Shown in pieces: positions 16,955 through 25,021 of a stretch of 32,911 nucleotides of DNA. Source of the stretch: JBCBKZ01 sp039026975 (lineage in GTDB: Bacteria; Bacteroidota; Bacteroidia; J057); contig JBCCLI010000017.1 of NCBI GenBank assembly GCA_039026975.1, forward strand, positions 1-32,911. The letters run 5' to 3'. How positions within the stretch are numbered: the stretch's first letter is position 1; every line of letters starts with the position of its first letter. The translations under genes and the position numbers were made by a program. The notes beneath the pieces are model-generated. The model worked only from the letters and a program-made list of their open reading frames with translations, had not been told where the DNA came from and did no database searches.

Positions 16955-16976
16955 TTTTCTATGAGAATTAAACTGT

Positions 16977-18476
16977 CTATTGGGCGTCCCACCACACCCT
17001 TCCGGTTAGCTCATCTTCTCCACCAAACTGTCTGCTGACAGCTTCTAAATAATTGGCGTTGTTATTGGCTAATTCGGAAGGAGGATAATACAGCCTTCTA
17101 GGGATGGTTCCATTAGTAGTTCCTATGGGGTGATCTACAGCAGTTAGCTGAGGATATCCTGTTCTTCTCCAGTTAGCAAAAGCCTCCATGGCATTCAGGT
17201 ACTGGTTAGCCCAGTATTCTGTGCTAATATGCTCCAGGGACTCTTCAAATGAACCTGTATTTAATGGGTTAGCTGCTACAAAAGCATCTAAGGTTCCGCC
17301 ATCTATAGCAGAGTTAGCATACAGAGTAACCTGCTCTACTGCTCCTCTCAAGCCATTTTCGAAGTGCTCAGCTGCTGAAAGGGGGGCACCCCACCCTCTG
17401 AGAGCAGCTTCTGCTAACATATATTCTACTTCTGCATAAGAATGGTGGAAGTAGGGAGCTGTTACATCCTTGACGGTAGTTCTATTATGCCTGGGGAAGG
17501 TAGCTAATTCTCCTTCTTCCAGATCATCTGCATCAAGACCATTAGCCAGGCCTACCCAGTTCTGCCAGTCAGGATTTTCTGCTCCTGCGTCATCATACAC
17601 CATACCCCAGATAGGTAATCTTGGGTCACCATTATCTCTAAGGTAGTCTACCAGGGTATTAGATAAACGGAAGTTATCATCTGCCTGCATAACGGCAGTG
17701 TTACCATTCCTTTCTAAATCTGTGTGGAACATGACAGGCATATCATCAATAGAGGTCATTACCCCACCTGAAATAGCTGCTCTAACTTCTCTTTCTGCAG
17801 ATCCAGGATCTACTTCAGATAGGCGCATACCGAGGCGTAGTCTGAGTGAATTTCCCCACTTTCTCCATTTAGTGATGTCATTTCCTAACCAGATATCACC
17901 TGTAAGTCTGGCATTATCATCCAGCGCAGCAGTAGCTTCTGTAATCTCTTTCAGAAGGTCAGTATAAATAACTTGCTGGCTGTCATATACTGGCGAATAG
18001 TTTGCATCCAGGAATCCTTTACCAGCTTCAAAGTAAGGAATGTCTCCGTACAGGTCTGTCAAACGCTGGAAAACATAGGCTTTCACTATTCTAGCTGTGG
18101 CATTATAGTTTACCATAGCTGGGTCTTCAGCCGTTCTGCTTATCAGATCTACCAGGTTCTTCACCTCTCTTGGGTAAGTAACATCCCAAAGGGCAGAGGA
18201 ATAAGAGTCAATTCTATTGTACTTATCTCCAGACCAGTAGCTGAAGGTACAGGCATTATGCTGAATGATGGTAGAGCAGTAGATATACTGTGCTCTCCAA
18301 TACTCATAGCGGTTATTAGACATAGTAACCTGAACCCTGGTGAGCTGGAAGGCAGGATCTACTGTGGCAGCCTGGGTTGGGTTGACATTTATGTCATCGA
18401 AGTCATCACAGGCGTTGGTAGCAAAGGCTACCAGGACCATTAGGATGATGATTCTGAGTTTTAAGATAAATTTCAT
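16977..18476 (-). CDS. SusD/RagB-family outer-membrane nutrient-binding lipoprotein
   Basis: Surface lid of a TonB-dependent importer; binds the substrate and hands it to SusC. The chosen start (MKFILKLRIIILMVLV...) gives about 499 residues, with a hydrophobic signal and lipobox ATNAC, then CDDFDDINVNPTQAATVDP, the hallmark opening of the SusD-like-2 subgroup. An in-frame ATG 30 bp upstream overlaps the susC stop (TAATG) and would add ten polar residues before the signal; the later ATG makes a better signal peptide. TPR-like helical segments with many Tyr and Trp fill the chain, and the C-terminus ends in GRVWWDAQ. It is coupled to SusC. The SusD-like-2 group is often linked to non-glycan ligands such as peptides, so sugar import is not assured. 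Confidence 0.93.
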   Translation of the reverse strand: MKFILKLRIIILMVLVAFATNACDDFDDINVNPTQAATVDPAFQLTRVQVTMSNNRYEYWRAQYIYCSTIIQHNACTFSYWSGDKYNRIDSYSSALWDVTYPREVKNLVDLISRTAEDPAMVNYNATARIVKAYVFQRLTDLYGDIPYFEAGKGFLDANYSPVYDSQQVIYTDLLKEITEATAALDDNARLTGDIWLGNDITKWRKWGNSLRLRLGMRLSEVDPGSAEREVRAAISGGVMTSIDDMPVMFHTDLERNGNTAVMQADDNFRLSNTLVDYLRDNGDPRLPIWGMVYDDAGAENPDWQNWVGLANGLDADDLEEGELATFPRHNRTTVKDVTAPYFHHSYAEVEYMLAEAALRGWGAPLSAAEHFENGLRGAVEQVTLYANSAIDGGTLDAFVAANPLNTGSFEESLEHISTEYWANQYLNAMEAFANWRRTGYPQLTAVDHPIGTTNGTIPRRLYYPPSELANNNANYLEAVSRQFGGEDELTGRVWWDAQ

Positions 18477-18505
18477 GGTTGTTAAACTTGTTAAATGGTT
18501 GAGCA

Positions 18506-21500
18506 TTAAAACTTAACATTAAGGTTCACTCCATAAGATCTTGGGGTGGCTAATGTGCCATACTCAAGTCCCTGTGCGTTTGAATTATTATAGTTAGACT
18601 CTGGGTCTATATTCTGAACATCTCTGCTGATGAAGAATAGGTTCCTACCTACTAGAGAAAGGGTTAATCCCTGGATAGGCGTATTAGCTAACCACTGCCT
18701 GGGCAAGGCGTAGCTAAGGGTGATCTGACGCATTTTAATAAAGCTGGCATCATAGATGAACTCCTCTGAAATTCTGCTGGCCATATTACTGAAGTAAATT
18801 TCAGGATCTCTGGCTACTGTGTTAGCCTCACCAGACTCAGTAACACCATCTCCTACTACTCCACCAGTCCCTGCGTAGAAAGCCTCTCTACCTTCAAGGG
18901 TATTTTCATGTCTACCTGTAGCGTAGGCTCTTAGGTTAGTCATAGAGTGAAGTTCACCTCCCTGACGAATATCTATAAGGGCTCCAAGGCTGATACCTTT
19001 AAAGGTAAAGGTGTTATTTAATCCACCAATCCAATCAGGTACTCCAGTTCCTAGAATGACCAGATCTTCACTGGCTAATGGATCACCGTTAGCATCAAAC
19101 ACTTTTCTCCCTTGCTCATCTCTTCTAAATGCACGTCCTACGATGGCGCCATATGGCTGACCCACACGGGCTTCAACGAAGGTATTACGCTGACGGCTTT
19201 CTCCTAGTCTCAGGAATTCAAGGCCCTCAGTAAGTGATAGCACTTCATTCTCGTTTTGGGCAAAGTTGAAGCTGACATCCCAACGGAAGTCTTTAGTCTG
19301 AACAGGTGTACCGGTTATCAGTAACTCTATCCCTGTATTTTCCAGCTCACCGGCATTGATGGTAACCTGGTCATACCCAGATGTCGGTGAAATAGTAGTT
19401 CCCAGAATCTGATCCTGTGTATTCATCTTATACCAGGCAAAGTCTATCCCTAAGCGGTTCTGGAAGAACCTTAGGTCAAACCCAACTTCATAGGAGGTAG
19501 TGAAAGTAGGCTTTAGATCTGCTAGTGGAATAGTCCCCTGTGCAATTTGTGCTTGAGGATTACCAAATACTGGTTGGCCTACAAGATTATAGGTAAGGTC
19601 TAGTCTATATGGCTCTGTATCTCCACCTACTTCTGCATAAGAAGCACGAACCTTACCAAATGACAGTATGTTAGAGTTTATACCAAAGGCATCAGTGAAG
19701 GAGAAACTCAAAGAGGCTGAAGGATAGAAGTAGGAGTTGTTGTTATCTGGTAAAGTAGATGACCAGTCATTACGACCCGTAATATCTAGGAATAGGTAAT
19801 CCTTATACCCTATTTGAGCAGATCCGTAAAAGGAGTTGATTTGCTTTTCAGTGATGGCATACTCAATAGACTGACGGGCAGTATTAGAAACCGTCTCCAG
19901 GTCAGGTACGTTGAAGTCATTACCATTGAGCTGTAGCCTTTCAGTTGACTGATCTAGCCTGTTACCTCCCAGATTTGCACTAACTGAGATATCGCCAAAG
20001 TCCTCATTGAACATCAGTAGGAAGTCTGCATTAGTTTCACGGACTCTCCACTCTCGCTCTGTAATTCTACCCAAGGGTACATAGCTAGTTCCAAATCCAT
20101 CAGCATCAGTCTGGCGGAAGGTATAGTAGTCAGTACCTGCTCTCACCTGTAATGCTAACCAGTCAGTAAAGTCATACTTCAAGGTAGCAAAGGCAATAAT
20201 GCGGTCTCTGGTATCTTCATTGTTTTGACGGTCAACTCCCCAGTAAGGGTTAGTTCTGAACTGAGAGTTAGTCCATTCCCTTCTGGTTCCGTCCTCATTC
20301 AGGTAATTCTGAAGCGTAGCCTGGTCAATACTTGAAGCTAGTTCTGTCAGTACCAGTCCAGGGTTTTCAGGCGTATCTGATAGAGAAGGACGGTTTTCAG
20401 CCTTCTCACGTACGTAGTTGGCTTTAACATCAGCTGTCAGCTTACTTCCCATCTTAGCCGTACCACGTAGGGTAAAGGTATTTCTTCTTAGTCCACTTTC
20501 AGGCACAAGACCTCTGTTATTCAAATCAGAAGCAGATAACCTAAAGGTAGCATCCTGGTTTCCTCCATTAAGAGACAGGGTGTTTGTAAAGGTTTGAGCA
20601 TCATTGTAGAAGTTATCCAGGTTATCAGGATGTGCTACATAAGGTCTGTTAACACCATCCCACTGGATGACAGATTGCCCATCCATACGTGCGCCCCATG
20701 AACTTCTTGAAGTTTGGATGGCTTCATCCTGAGTGGCTGGCGCACGACCTTCTGTTCCAGAACCATACACATACTGGAACTCTGGATAATCCAGGATGGG
20801 TTCTTCTATAGTAAAGTTAGAGTTAATCTCTACCCCTATCCCCTTACGGGCAGTTCCTTTCTTGGTAGTGATGAGTACTGCACCATTCTGTGCACGTGTA
20901 CCGTACAGGGCAGTAGCTGATGGACCTTTAAGTACAGATATATTTTCAATGTCATCAGGGTTGATGCTGGATATACCATCCCCCAGGTCTTTTCCACCCC
21001 ACATACCGGCTGATCCCAGGTTAGTGTTGTCTATAGGAATCCCATCTACTACGTACAAAGGTTGGTTATTCCCTGCTAAAGAGGCGTTTCCTCTGATAAT
21101 TACACGGGTAGAGGCAGCTGGTCCTCCAGCAGTAGAAGATACTTGCACCCCTGCTACTCTTCCTGCTAATCCATTAACTACATTGTTTTCCCTGGCTTTA
21201 GTCAGGACTTCTCCCTGTACTTCAGTTACGGAATAGCCTAGAGACTTTTTATCTCTGCTTATTCCCAGGGCTGTGATTACCACATCATCTAATTGTACGT
21301 CTGAGCCTACCATGGAAATATTCAAGGCTGACTTTCCATTTAAGCTTATTTCCTGGGTTTCAAATCCGATGAAGGTGAATCTTAGGACAGCATCTGAGCT
21401 GTTTACATCTATGGAGTAAGAACCGTCAACACCACTGAGGGCGCCATTGGTAGTTCCTACTTCCTGGATCGTTACCCCTACGAGGGGGTCTCCACTTGCA

Positions 21501-21631
21501 TCTTCTACCGTTCCGCTGATGGTAGACTGTGCAAACATTCCCATACTGATTAGCATCATCAGCATGAATAAGGTTAGTCTCGAAAACCTGGTTCGGGTGG
21601 TCTTCAAGTAATAAGGTTGTAGTTCTCTCAT
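18506..21631 (-). CDS. SusC/RagA-family TonB-dependent outer-membrane transporter
   Basis: Large TonB-dependent barrel that imports the ligand captured by SusD. Of 1,041 residues, the signal peptide runs to about FAQ (35). A carboxypeptidase-regulatory-like beta-sandwich (STISGTVEDASGDPLVGVTI...) follows at 36-115, then the TonB-box/linker region (DVVITALGISRDKKSLGYSV) and the plug (VNGLAGRVAGVQVSS, RGNASLAGNNQPLYVVDG, ISVLKGPSATALYGTRAQNGAVLITTKKG). The rest is the 22-strand barrel, ending in the aromatic YGVNLNVKF typical of outer-membrane insertion. It is first in the locus; susD starts within 30 bp of its stop. Direct repeats lie about 160-195 bp upstream. Confidence 0.96.
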   Translation of the reverse strand: MRELQPYYLKTTRTRFSRLTLFMLMMLISMGMFAQSTISGTVEDASGDPLVGVTIQEVGTTNGALSGVDGSYSIDVNSSDAVLRFTFIGFETQEISLNGKSALNISMVGSDVQLDDVVITALGISRDKKSLGYSVTEVQGEVLTKARENNVVNGLAGRVAGVQVSSTAGGPAASTRVIIRGNASLAGNNQPLYVVDGIPIDNTNLGSAGMWGGKDLGDGISSINPDDIENISVLKGPSATALYGTRAQNGAVLITTKKGTARKGIGVEINSNFTIEEPILDYPEFQYVYGSGTEGRAPATQDEAIQTSRSSWGARMDGQSVIQWDGVNRPYVAHPDNLDNFYNDAQTFTNTLSLNGGNQDATFRLSASDLNNRGLVPESGLRRNTFTLRGTAKMGSKLTADVKANYVREKAENRPSLSDTPENPGLVLTELASSIDQATLQNYLNEDGTRREWTNSQFRTNPYWGVDRQNNEDTRDRIIAFATLKYDFTDWLALQVRAGTDYYTFRQTDADGFGTSYVPLGRITEREWRVRETNADFLLMFNEDFGDISVSANLGGNRLDQSTERLQLNGNDFNVPDLETVSNTARQSIEYAITEKQINSFYGSAQIGYKDYLFLDITGRNDWSSTLPDNNNSYFYPSASLSFSFTDAFGINSNILSFGKVRASYAEVGGDTEPYRLDLTYNLVGQPVFGNPQAQIAQGTIPLADLKPTFTTSYEVGFDLRFFQNRLGIDFAWYKMNTQDQILGTTISPTSGYDQVTINAGELENTGIELLITGTPVQTKDFRWDVSFNFAQNENEVLSLTEGLEFLRLGESRQRNTFVEARVGQPYGAIVGRAFRRDEQGRKVFDANGDPLASEDLVILGTGVPDWIGGLNNTFTFKGISLGALIDIRQGGELHSMTNLRAYATGRHENTLEGREAFYAGTGGVVGDGVTESGEANTVARDPEIYFSNMASRISEEFIYDASFIKMRQITLSYALPRQWLANTPIQGLTLSLVGRNLFFISRDVQNIDPESNYNNSNAQGLEYGTLATPRSYGVNLNVKF

Positions 21632-21788
21632 GTGTGAGTAAGTTTTTGAATAATTGGTTTGGTAAAGAACGGGTGTTTTCTAAGTCGAGAGTTGGGGCAT
21701 CACCTGTGGAAATGGATTTTTGCTTTGGCTCTTTAGGTTGCGAGTTTATGGCTGTTTTATGCGTGTTATAAGGGCTATATTTTTCTCA

Positions 21789-21827
21789 AACGCGCAAAAA
21801 AGTAACTGAACGTGCAAAAATACGCAA
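21789..21827 (-). promoter_or_regulatory. Direct repeats upstream of susC (candidate regulator site)
   Basis: On the minus strand the block TTTTTGCACGTT is followed 20 bp later by TTTTTGCGCGTT; a third partial element TTGCGTA precedes them. The 20-bp period puts both copies on the same helix face, as in sites for AraC-type activators, which control many SusCD loci. They lie about 160-195 bp before the susC ATG. No regulator gene lies nearby. Confidence 0.4.
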
Positions 21828-21958
21828 CCATGAATTAATTTAGCTAAATACTCTTATATGTCCTACTCATCATATATTTTTTTTCTGATATGAGCGTTGA
21901 CTAAGTGTAGATCACCGAAATCGATTTAAATTAGTTGTAAGCTTGAAAGGGGGGAGCT

Positions 21959-21993
21959 AAGGAAGGGTAGCTATTTAGTTTTAGCTATTCCTT
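21959..21993 (+). terminator. Terminator-like hairpin without an upstream plus-strand gene
   Basis: AAGGAA-GGG-TAGCTA (21959-21973) pairs with TAGCTA-TTCCTT (21982-21993), a 12-bp stem with a 3-base bulge and an 8-base loop, ending in a short T-run. The neighbouring genes read away from it, so it would only make sense as the end of an unannotated transcript or as chance structure. Confidence 0.3.
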
Positions 21994-22242
21994 TTGATTA
22001 ATAAAGAGCATAGACCAAGAAGCTCTGGCCATATATTTTTCCTAATTGAAATTACATTTCTTACAGGTCTTTTTGCTAGTTGTAAGCCTAATTGATATTC
22101 ACCGTGGGAATATTTGAGGGGAGATTAAATTCACGCCTAGAGGTATTTCTGAAAGTCAATCACCTTGCCTTTGCTACCTTATTTATTGTCATTCTAACTT
22201 CTACAGGCGACCTAGGGGTGGGAAGTGTATTAACCTGTACCC

Positions 22243-22380
22243 ATGAGTGGGTTATCACGCATGGAACTGACTGGTCCTATTCTTACGGATGAAGCCATAA
22301 ATATGCTACAGACTGTTTATGCTGGCTGGACTGGCTGTGGGAAAATTGTTTCGACCATCTTATCCACATTTCCCCAATAA
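22243..22380 (+). other. Open frame of 45 codons, coding status doubtful
   Basis: ATG to TAA, 45 residues, opening MSGLSRMELTGPILTDEAIN. An internal ATG lies at codon 7. No clear ribosome-binding site, no homologue recognised. It precedes the oxoamine synthase by 144 bp on the same strand. It could be a small gene, a remnant or chance. Confidence 0.2.
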
Positions 22381-22524
22381 TGAATGGTTATACGCTAAAG
22401 CTTGGCTACCATTAGTCATTGAAAACCTTCCTATTTGCGTATATATCGGGGTTTTTTTTTCCAAATTTCATAATAAGTCATAAATTGAGCCACGTTTTCA
22501 AGCGAAAATCAAAAACTTAACACT

Positions 22525-23781
22525 TTGGATATTTTTGATAAGATTGACAGGATGATGGGCACTGACCTGGGTCAGTTTGCCTCACAGTTTCATGGAACGT
22601 TAGTCTTTCCTAAACTAGAAGGTGAAATAGCCCCCAGAATGATGAATGAGGGAGTTGAAGTTCTCAACTGGTCTATCAACAACTATCTGGGACTATGCAA
22701 TCATCCTGAAGTAAGAAAAGTGGATGCTGAGGCAGCCGCTAAATGGGGCCTAGGTGCTCCCATGGGGTCAAGGCTCATGAGTGGTCAGACTAAGTACCAT
22801 GAGGAATTTGAGAGTAAGGTAGCCACATTCATGGAAAAGGAAGATGCTTTTCTCCTGAATTTTGGGTATCAGGGCTGTGTCTCTATTGTTCATTCTCTCA
22901 CAGACCGTAAAGATGTTATTGTGTATGATCAGCTATCTCACGCTTGTATCATAGACGGAATGAGCATGAGTATGGCTAAGCGGTTTGTGTTTGCTCATAA
23001 TGACATGGAGCAACTAGAGAACAGGCTTAAGAAGGCTCAGAAAATAGTAGAGAAAACCGGAGGAGGAATTCTCGTTATCACGGAAGGCGTCTTTGGGATG
23101 CGTGGGGATCTGGGTAAACTGGATAAGATCTGTGCTTTGAAGGAAAAGTACGGGGCACGCTTATTTGTAGATGATGCTCATGGCTTCGGCGTCCTTGGAG
23201 ACAAGGGAATAGGTACTGGAGAATACTTCGGCGTACAGGACAAAATAGATGTACTATTCTGTACTTTCGCTAAGTCAATGGCAGGTTTCGGTGCATTTGT
23301 ATGCGGAGATGCTAAAGTGGTTCATTATCTCCGCTATAACATGAGAAGCCAGATTTATGCCAAGTCTCTCTGTATGCCCATGGTGCAAGGAGCGCTCAAA
23401 AGACTGGATATGCTCATAAGTATGCCAGAGTTGAGAGAGAAGTTGTGGACAGTAGTAAATACCTTACAATCCGGCCTTAAAGAAAGAGGCTTTGATATAG
23501 GTGATACTAATTCTCCTGTAACCCCCGTTTATTTAAAAGGCCAAGTACAAGAGGCCATTGTATTAACAAAAGACTTAAGAAGTAACTATAAACTCTTTGT
23601 ATCCCCCGTGGTCTATCCTGTGGTTGAAAAAGATGTTATCATGTTACGTTTGATCCCGACAGCAAGCCACTCTCTAGAAGATGTAGCCTACACACTCGAT
23701 GTATTTACGGAAGTACGCGAGAAGATGGAAAAAGGCTACTATGCAGAGTTAATTGCAGCATATAATGCAGTAAATAGCTAA
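22525..23781 (+). CDS. Alpha-oxoamine synthase (serine palmitoyltransferase / cysteate acyltransferase type)
   Basis: PLP enzyme that condenses an amino acid with an acyl-CoA or acyl-ACP. The 418 residues show the family marks: NNYLGLCNHPEV, the glycine loop APMGSRLMSGQT, His139 in QLSHACIIDG (stacks on PLP), ITEGVFGMRGD, VDDAHGFGVLG with the PLP-binding Asp217, and TFAKSMAGFG with Schiff-base Lys250. It is longer than Kbl or BioF, and the extra N-terminal segment fits the Bacteroidota lipid-base synthase group (sphingolipid, or sulfonolipid in gliding genera); the choice is an inference. The only plausible start giving this N-terminus is TTG at 22525: an in-frame stop lies at 22486 with no ATG or GTG between, and the first ATG is codon 10. 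Confidence 0.85.
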   Translation: MDIFDKIDRMMGTDLGQFASQFHGTLVFPKLEGEIAPRMMNEGVEVLNWSINNYLGLCNHPEVRKVDAEAAAKWGLGAPMGSRLMSGQTKYHEEFESKVATFMEKEDAFLLNFGYQGCVSIVHSLTDRKDVIVYDQLSHACIIDGMSMSMAKRFVFAHNDMEQLENRLKKAQKIVEKTGGGILVITEGVFGMRGDLGKLDKICALKEKYGARLFVDDAHGFGVLGDKGIGTGEYFGVQDKIDVLFCTFAKSMAGFGAFVCGDAKVVHYLRYNMRSQIYAKSLCMPMVQGALKRLDMLISMPELREKLWTVVNTLQSGLKERGFDIGDTNSPVTPVYLKGQVQEAIVLTKDLRSNYKLFVSPVVYPVVEKDVIMLRLIPTASHSLEDVAYTLDVFTEVREKMEKGYYAELIAAYNAVNS

Positions 23782-23838
23782 TTTTTGGATAATTCAGCTT
23801 TTATATTAAATTGCTCCTAATCTTTAAAAGTAGAAAAG

Positions 23839-24015
23839 ATGGAAAAATACACAAAATTAAAGCAAATCATCCTGGAAGCCGAGGAAGATTTCTCAAAATT
23901 CTTTGAAAAGGACAACAAAGCAGCAGGTACTCGTGCAAGAAAAGCCATGCAAGAAGTGAAAAACCTTGCCCAAGACATTCGTAAAGATATTCAGTCAATG
24001 AAGAATGAAGGCTAA
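23839..24015 (+). CDS. Histone H1-like (Hc1 family) small basic protein
   Basis: A 58-residue protein matching the short Bacteroidota histone H1-like family: MEKYTKLKQIILEAEEDF, then the conserved FFEKDNKAAGTRARKAMQEVK and LAQDIRKDIQ with a lysine-rich end. Such proteins are thought to bind DNA and take part in nucleoid packing, but in this short bacterial form this is largely inferred from the related chlamydial Hc1. It starts 57 bp after the oxoamine synthase stop on the same strand, so it may be co-transcribed, and ends before a hairpin terminator at 24058-24089. Confidence 0.85.
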   Translation: MEKYTKLKQIILEAEEDFSKFFEKDNKAAGTRARKAMQEVKNLAQDIRKDIQSMKNEG

Positions 24016-24057
24016 GGAGAGCGCCTGTTTATTGTGATTATTTTCTCCTAAAAGATA

Positions 24058-24089
24058 AATGACTCCTCATGCAGGAGTCATTGCTTTTT
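24058..24089 (+). terminator. Terminator at the convergent histone-like/dapA junction
   Basis: AATGACTCCT (24058-24067) pairs with AGGAGTCATT (24073-24082) around a 5-base loop, then GC and five T on the plus strand. The hairpin is formed from the last codons of dapA (Ala-Met-Thr-Pro-Ala-stop) on the other strand, so it ends the plus-strand transcript inside an opposing gene and may act both ways. Confidence 0.8.
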
Positions 24090-24945
24090 CCAGGGCTTTT
24101 CTAAGTGTCTGACTACCGTCTACTAGCGGAAGCCTAACATGCTTCTTACATAGATTTTGGATGGCCATAGCCATTTTTACACCTGCAGGATTTCCCTCCA
24201 CAAAATTTAGCTCTAGCTGCTCATATATGAGCATAAGCTTAGTTCTGGCGGCCTGAAAATCTCCTTCCAAGGCCTGCTTTACCATGGAGGAAAAGATTCC
24301 GGGTATAGCATTACCGGCCACAGAAATGACGCCATCTCCACCTACGGCTATGAGCGCAACTGTGTTAGCATCATCACCTGAAAGTACGAGAAAACCATCT
24401 GGCCTAGCTGAAAGTACAGGTACTATTTGCGATAACTCTGTAGAAGCTTCCTTTATCCCAATGATATTAGGGAAGGTATTAGCAAGCCTTAGGGTGGTTT
24501 CAGGTAGAATATTGGAGGAGGTTCTCCCTGGTACATTATAGAGGATAAGAGACCCTTCCATGTGGCTAGCTAAGTAGGCATAGTGCTGGTAGATCCCTTC
24601 CTGGGTAGGTTTATTATAATAGGGACTGACAGAGAGTATAGCTGCTGGAGAATAAGCAGACTCCCATTTTTGGATTCTTGAAGAAACAGAATGAGTATTG
24701 TTGCCTCCTATTCCTATTACTATGGGAGCTTGACCATCCACTGTGTTCATAACGGTGGAAATCACTGCCTCCTGTTCTTCTTCAGAAAGTGTAGCAGCCT
24801 CTCCGGTAGTGCCCATGACTACGAGGTAATCTACACCTTGGTCCAATATAAATTTAGAAACATACCTGAGGGCTGGAAAGTCAATATCACGGTTTTCAGT
24901 AAAGGGCGTGATCAGTGCTACGCCTGTTCCGCGTAAAGAATTCAT
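24067..24945 (-). CDS. dapA: 4-hydroxy-tetrahydrodipicolinate synthase
   Basis: Condenses pyruvate with aspartate semialdehyde in the diaminopimelate/lysine pathway. The 292-residue protein is a normal-length DapA of the TIM-barrel lyase family: GTGVALITPF at the start, MGTTGEAATLS with Thr46/Thr47, YYNKPTQEGIYQHY, LYNVPGRTS with Tyr136 and Arg141, GIKEAST with Schiff-base Lys165, and LSGDDANT. The catalytic set is complete, so it is likely DapA rather than N-acetylneuraminate lyase, though the fold is shared. It is the last gene of the group mlaF-like, ligA, DUF6913-like, dapA, with a 76-bp gap before it. Its stop codon lies in the loop of the terminator hairpin. Confidence 0.94.
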   Translation of the reverse strand: MNSLRGTGVALITPFTENRDIDFPALRYVSKFILDQGVDYLVVMGTTGEAATLSEEEQEAVISTVMNTVDGQAPIVIGIGGNNTHSVSSRIQKWESAYSPAAILSVSPYYNKPTQEGIYQHYAYLASHMEGSLILYNVPGRTSSNILPETTLRLANTFPNIIGIKEASTELSQIVPVLSARPDGFLVLSGDDANTVALIAVGGDGVISVAGNAIPGIFSSMVKQALEGDFQAARTKLMLIYEQLELNFVEGNPAGVKMAMAIQNLCKKHVRLPLVDGSQTLRKALEKAMTPA

Positions 24946-25021
24946 AACGGTTGGGGTTACTCAATGTAATTGTGGTAAAGAAGCTGCTAAATTACTAAGA
25001 AAAAATCAGAATTGATGTCTC

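Larger units (their letters stand above)
21632..22524. other. Gene-poor 893-bp region between divergent susC and the oxoamine synthase
   Basis: It holds the susC leader and promoter, the direct repeats at 21789-21827, a terminator-like hairpin at 21959-21993, two copies of TAGTTGTAAGC (21932-21942 and 22077-22087), a 45-codon open frame at 22243-22380, and a nine-T tract at 22452-22460 shortly before the next gene. No tRNA, transposase or known RNA family was recognised. A small RNA or a decayed gene could hide here. Confidence 0.5.

Noticed and set aside
18477..18506. Upstream ATG for SusD overlapping the susC stop
   Set aside because: The later ATG begins directly with a basic-hydrophobic lipoprotein signal; the earlier one adds ten polar residues.
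22092..22292. 66-residue plus-strand open frame in the gene-poor gap
   Set aside because: It needs a TTG start, has no ribosome-binding site and no recognisable sequence, and overlaps another weak frame.
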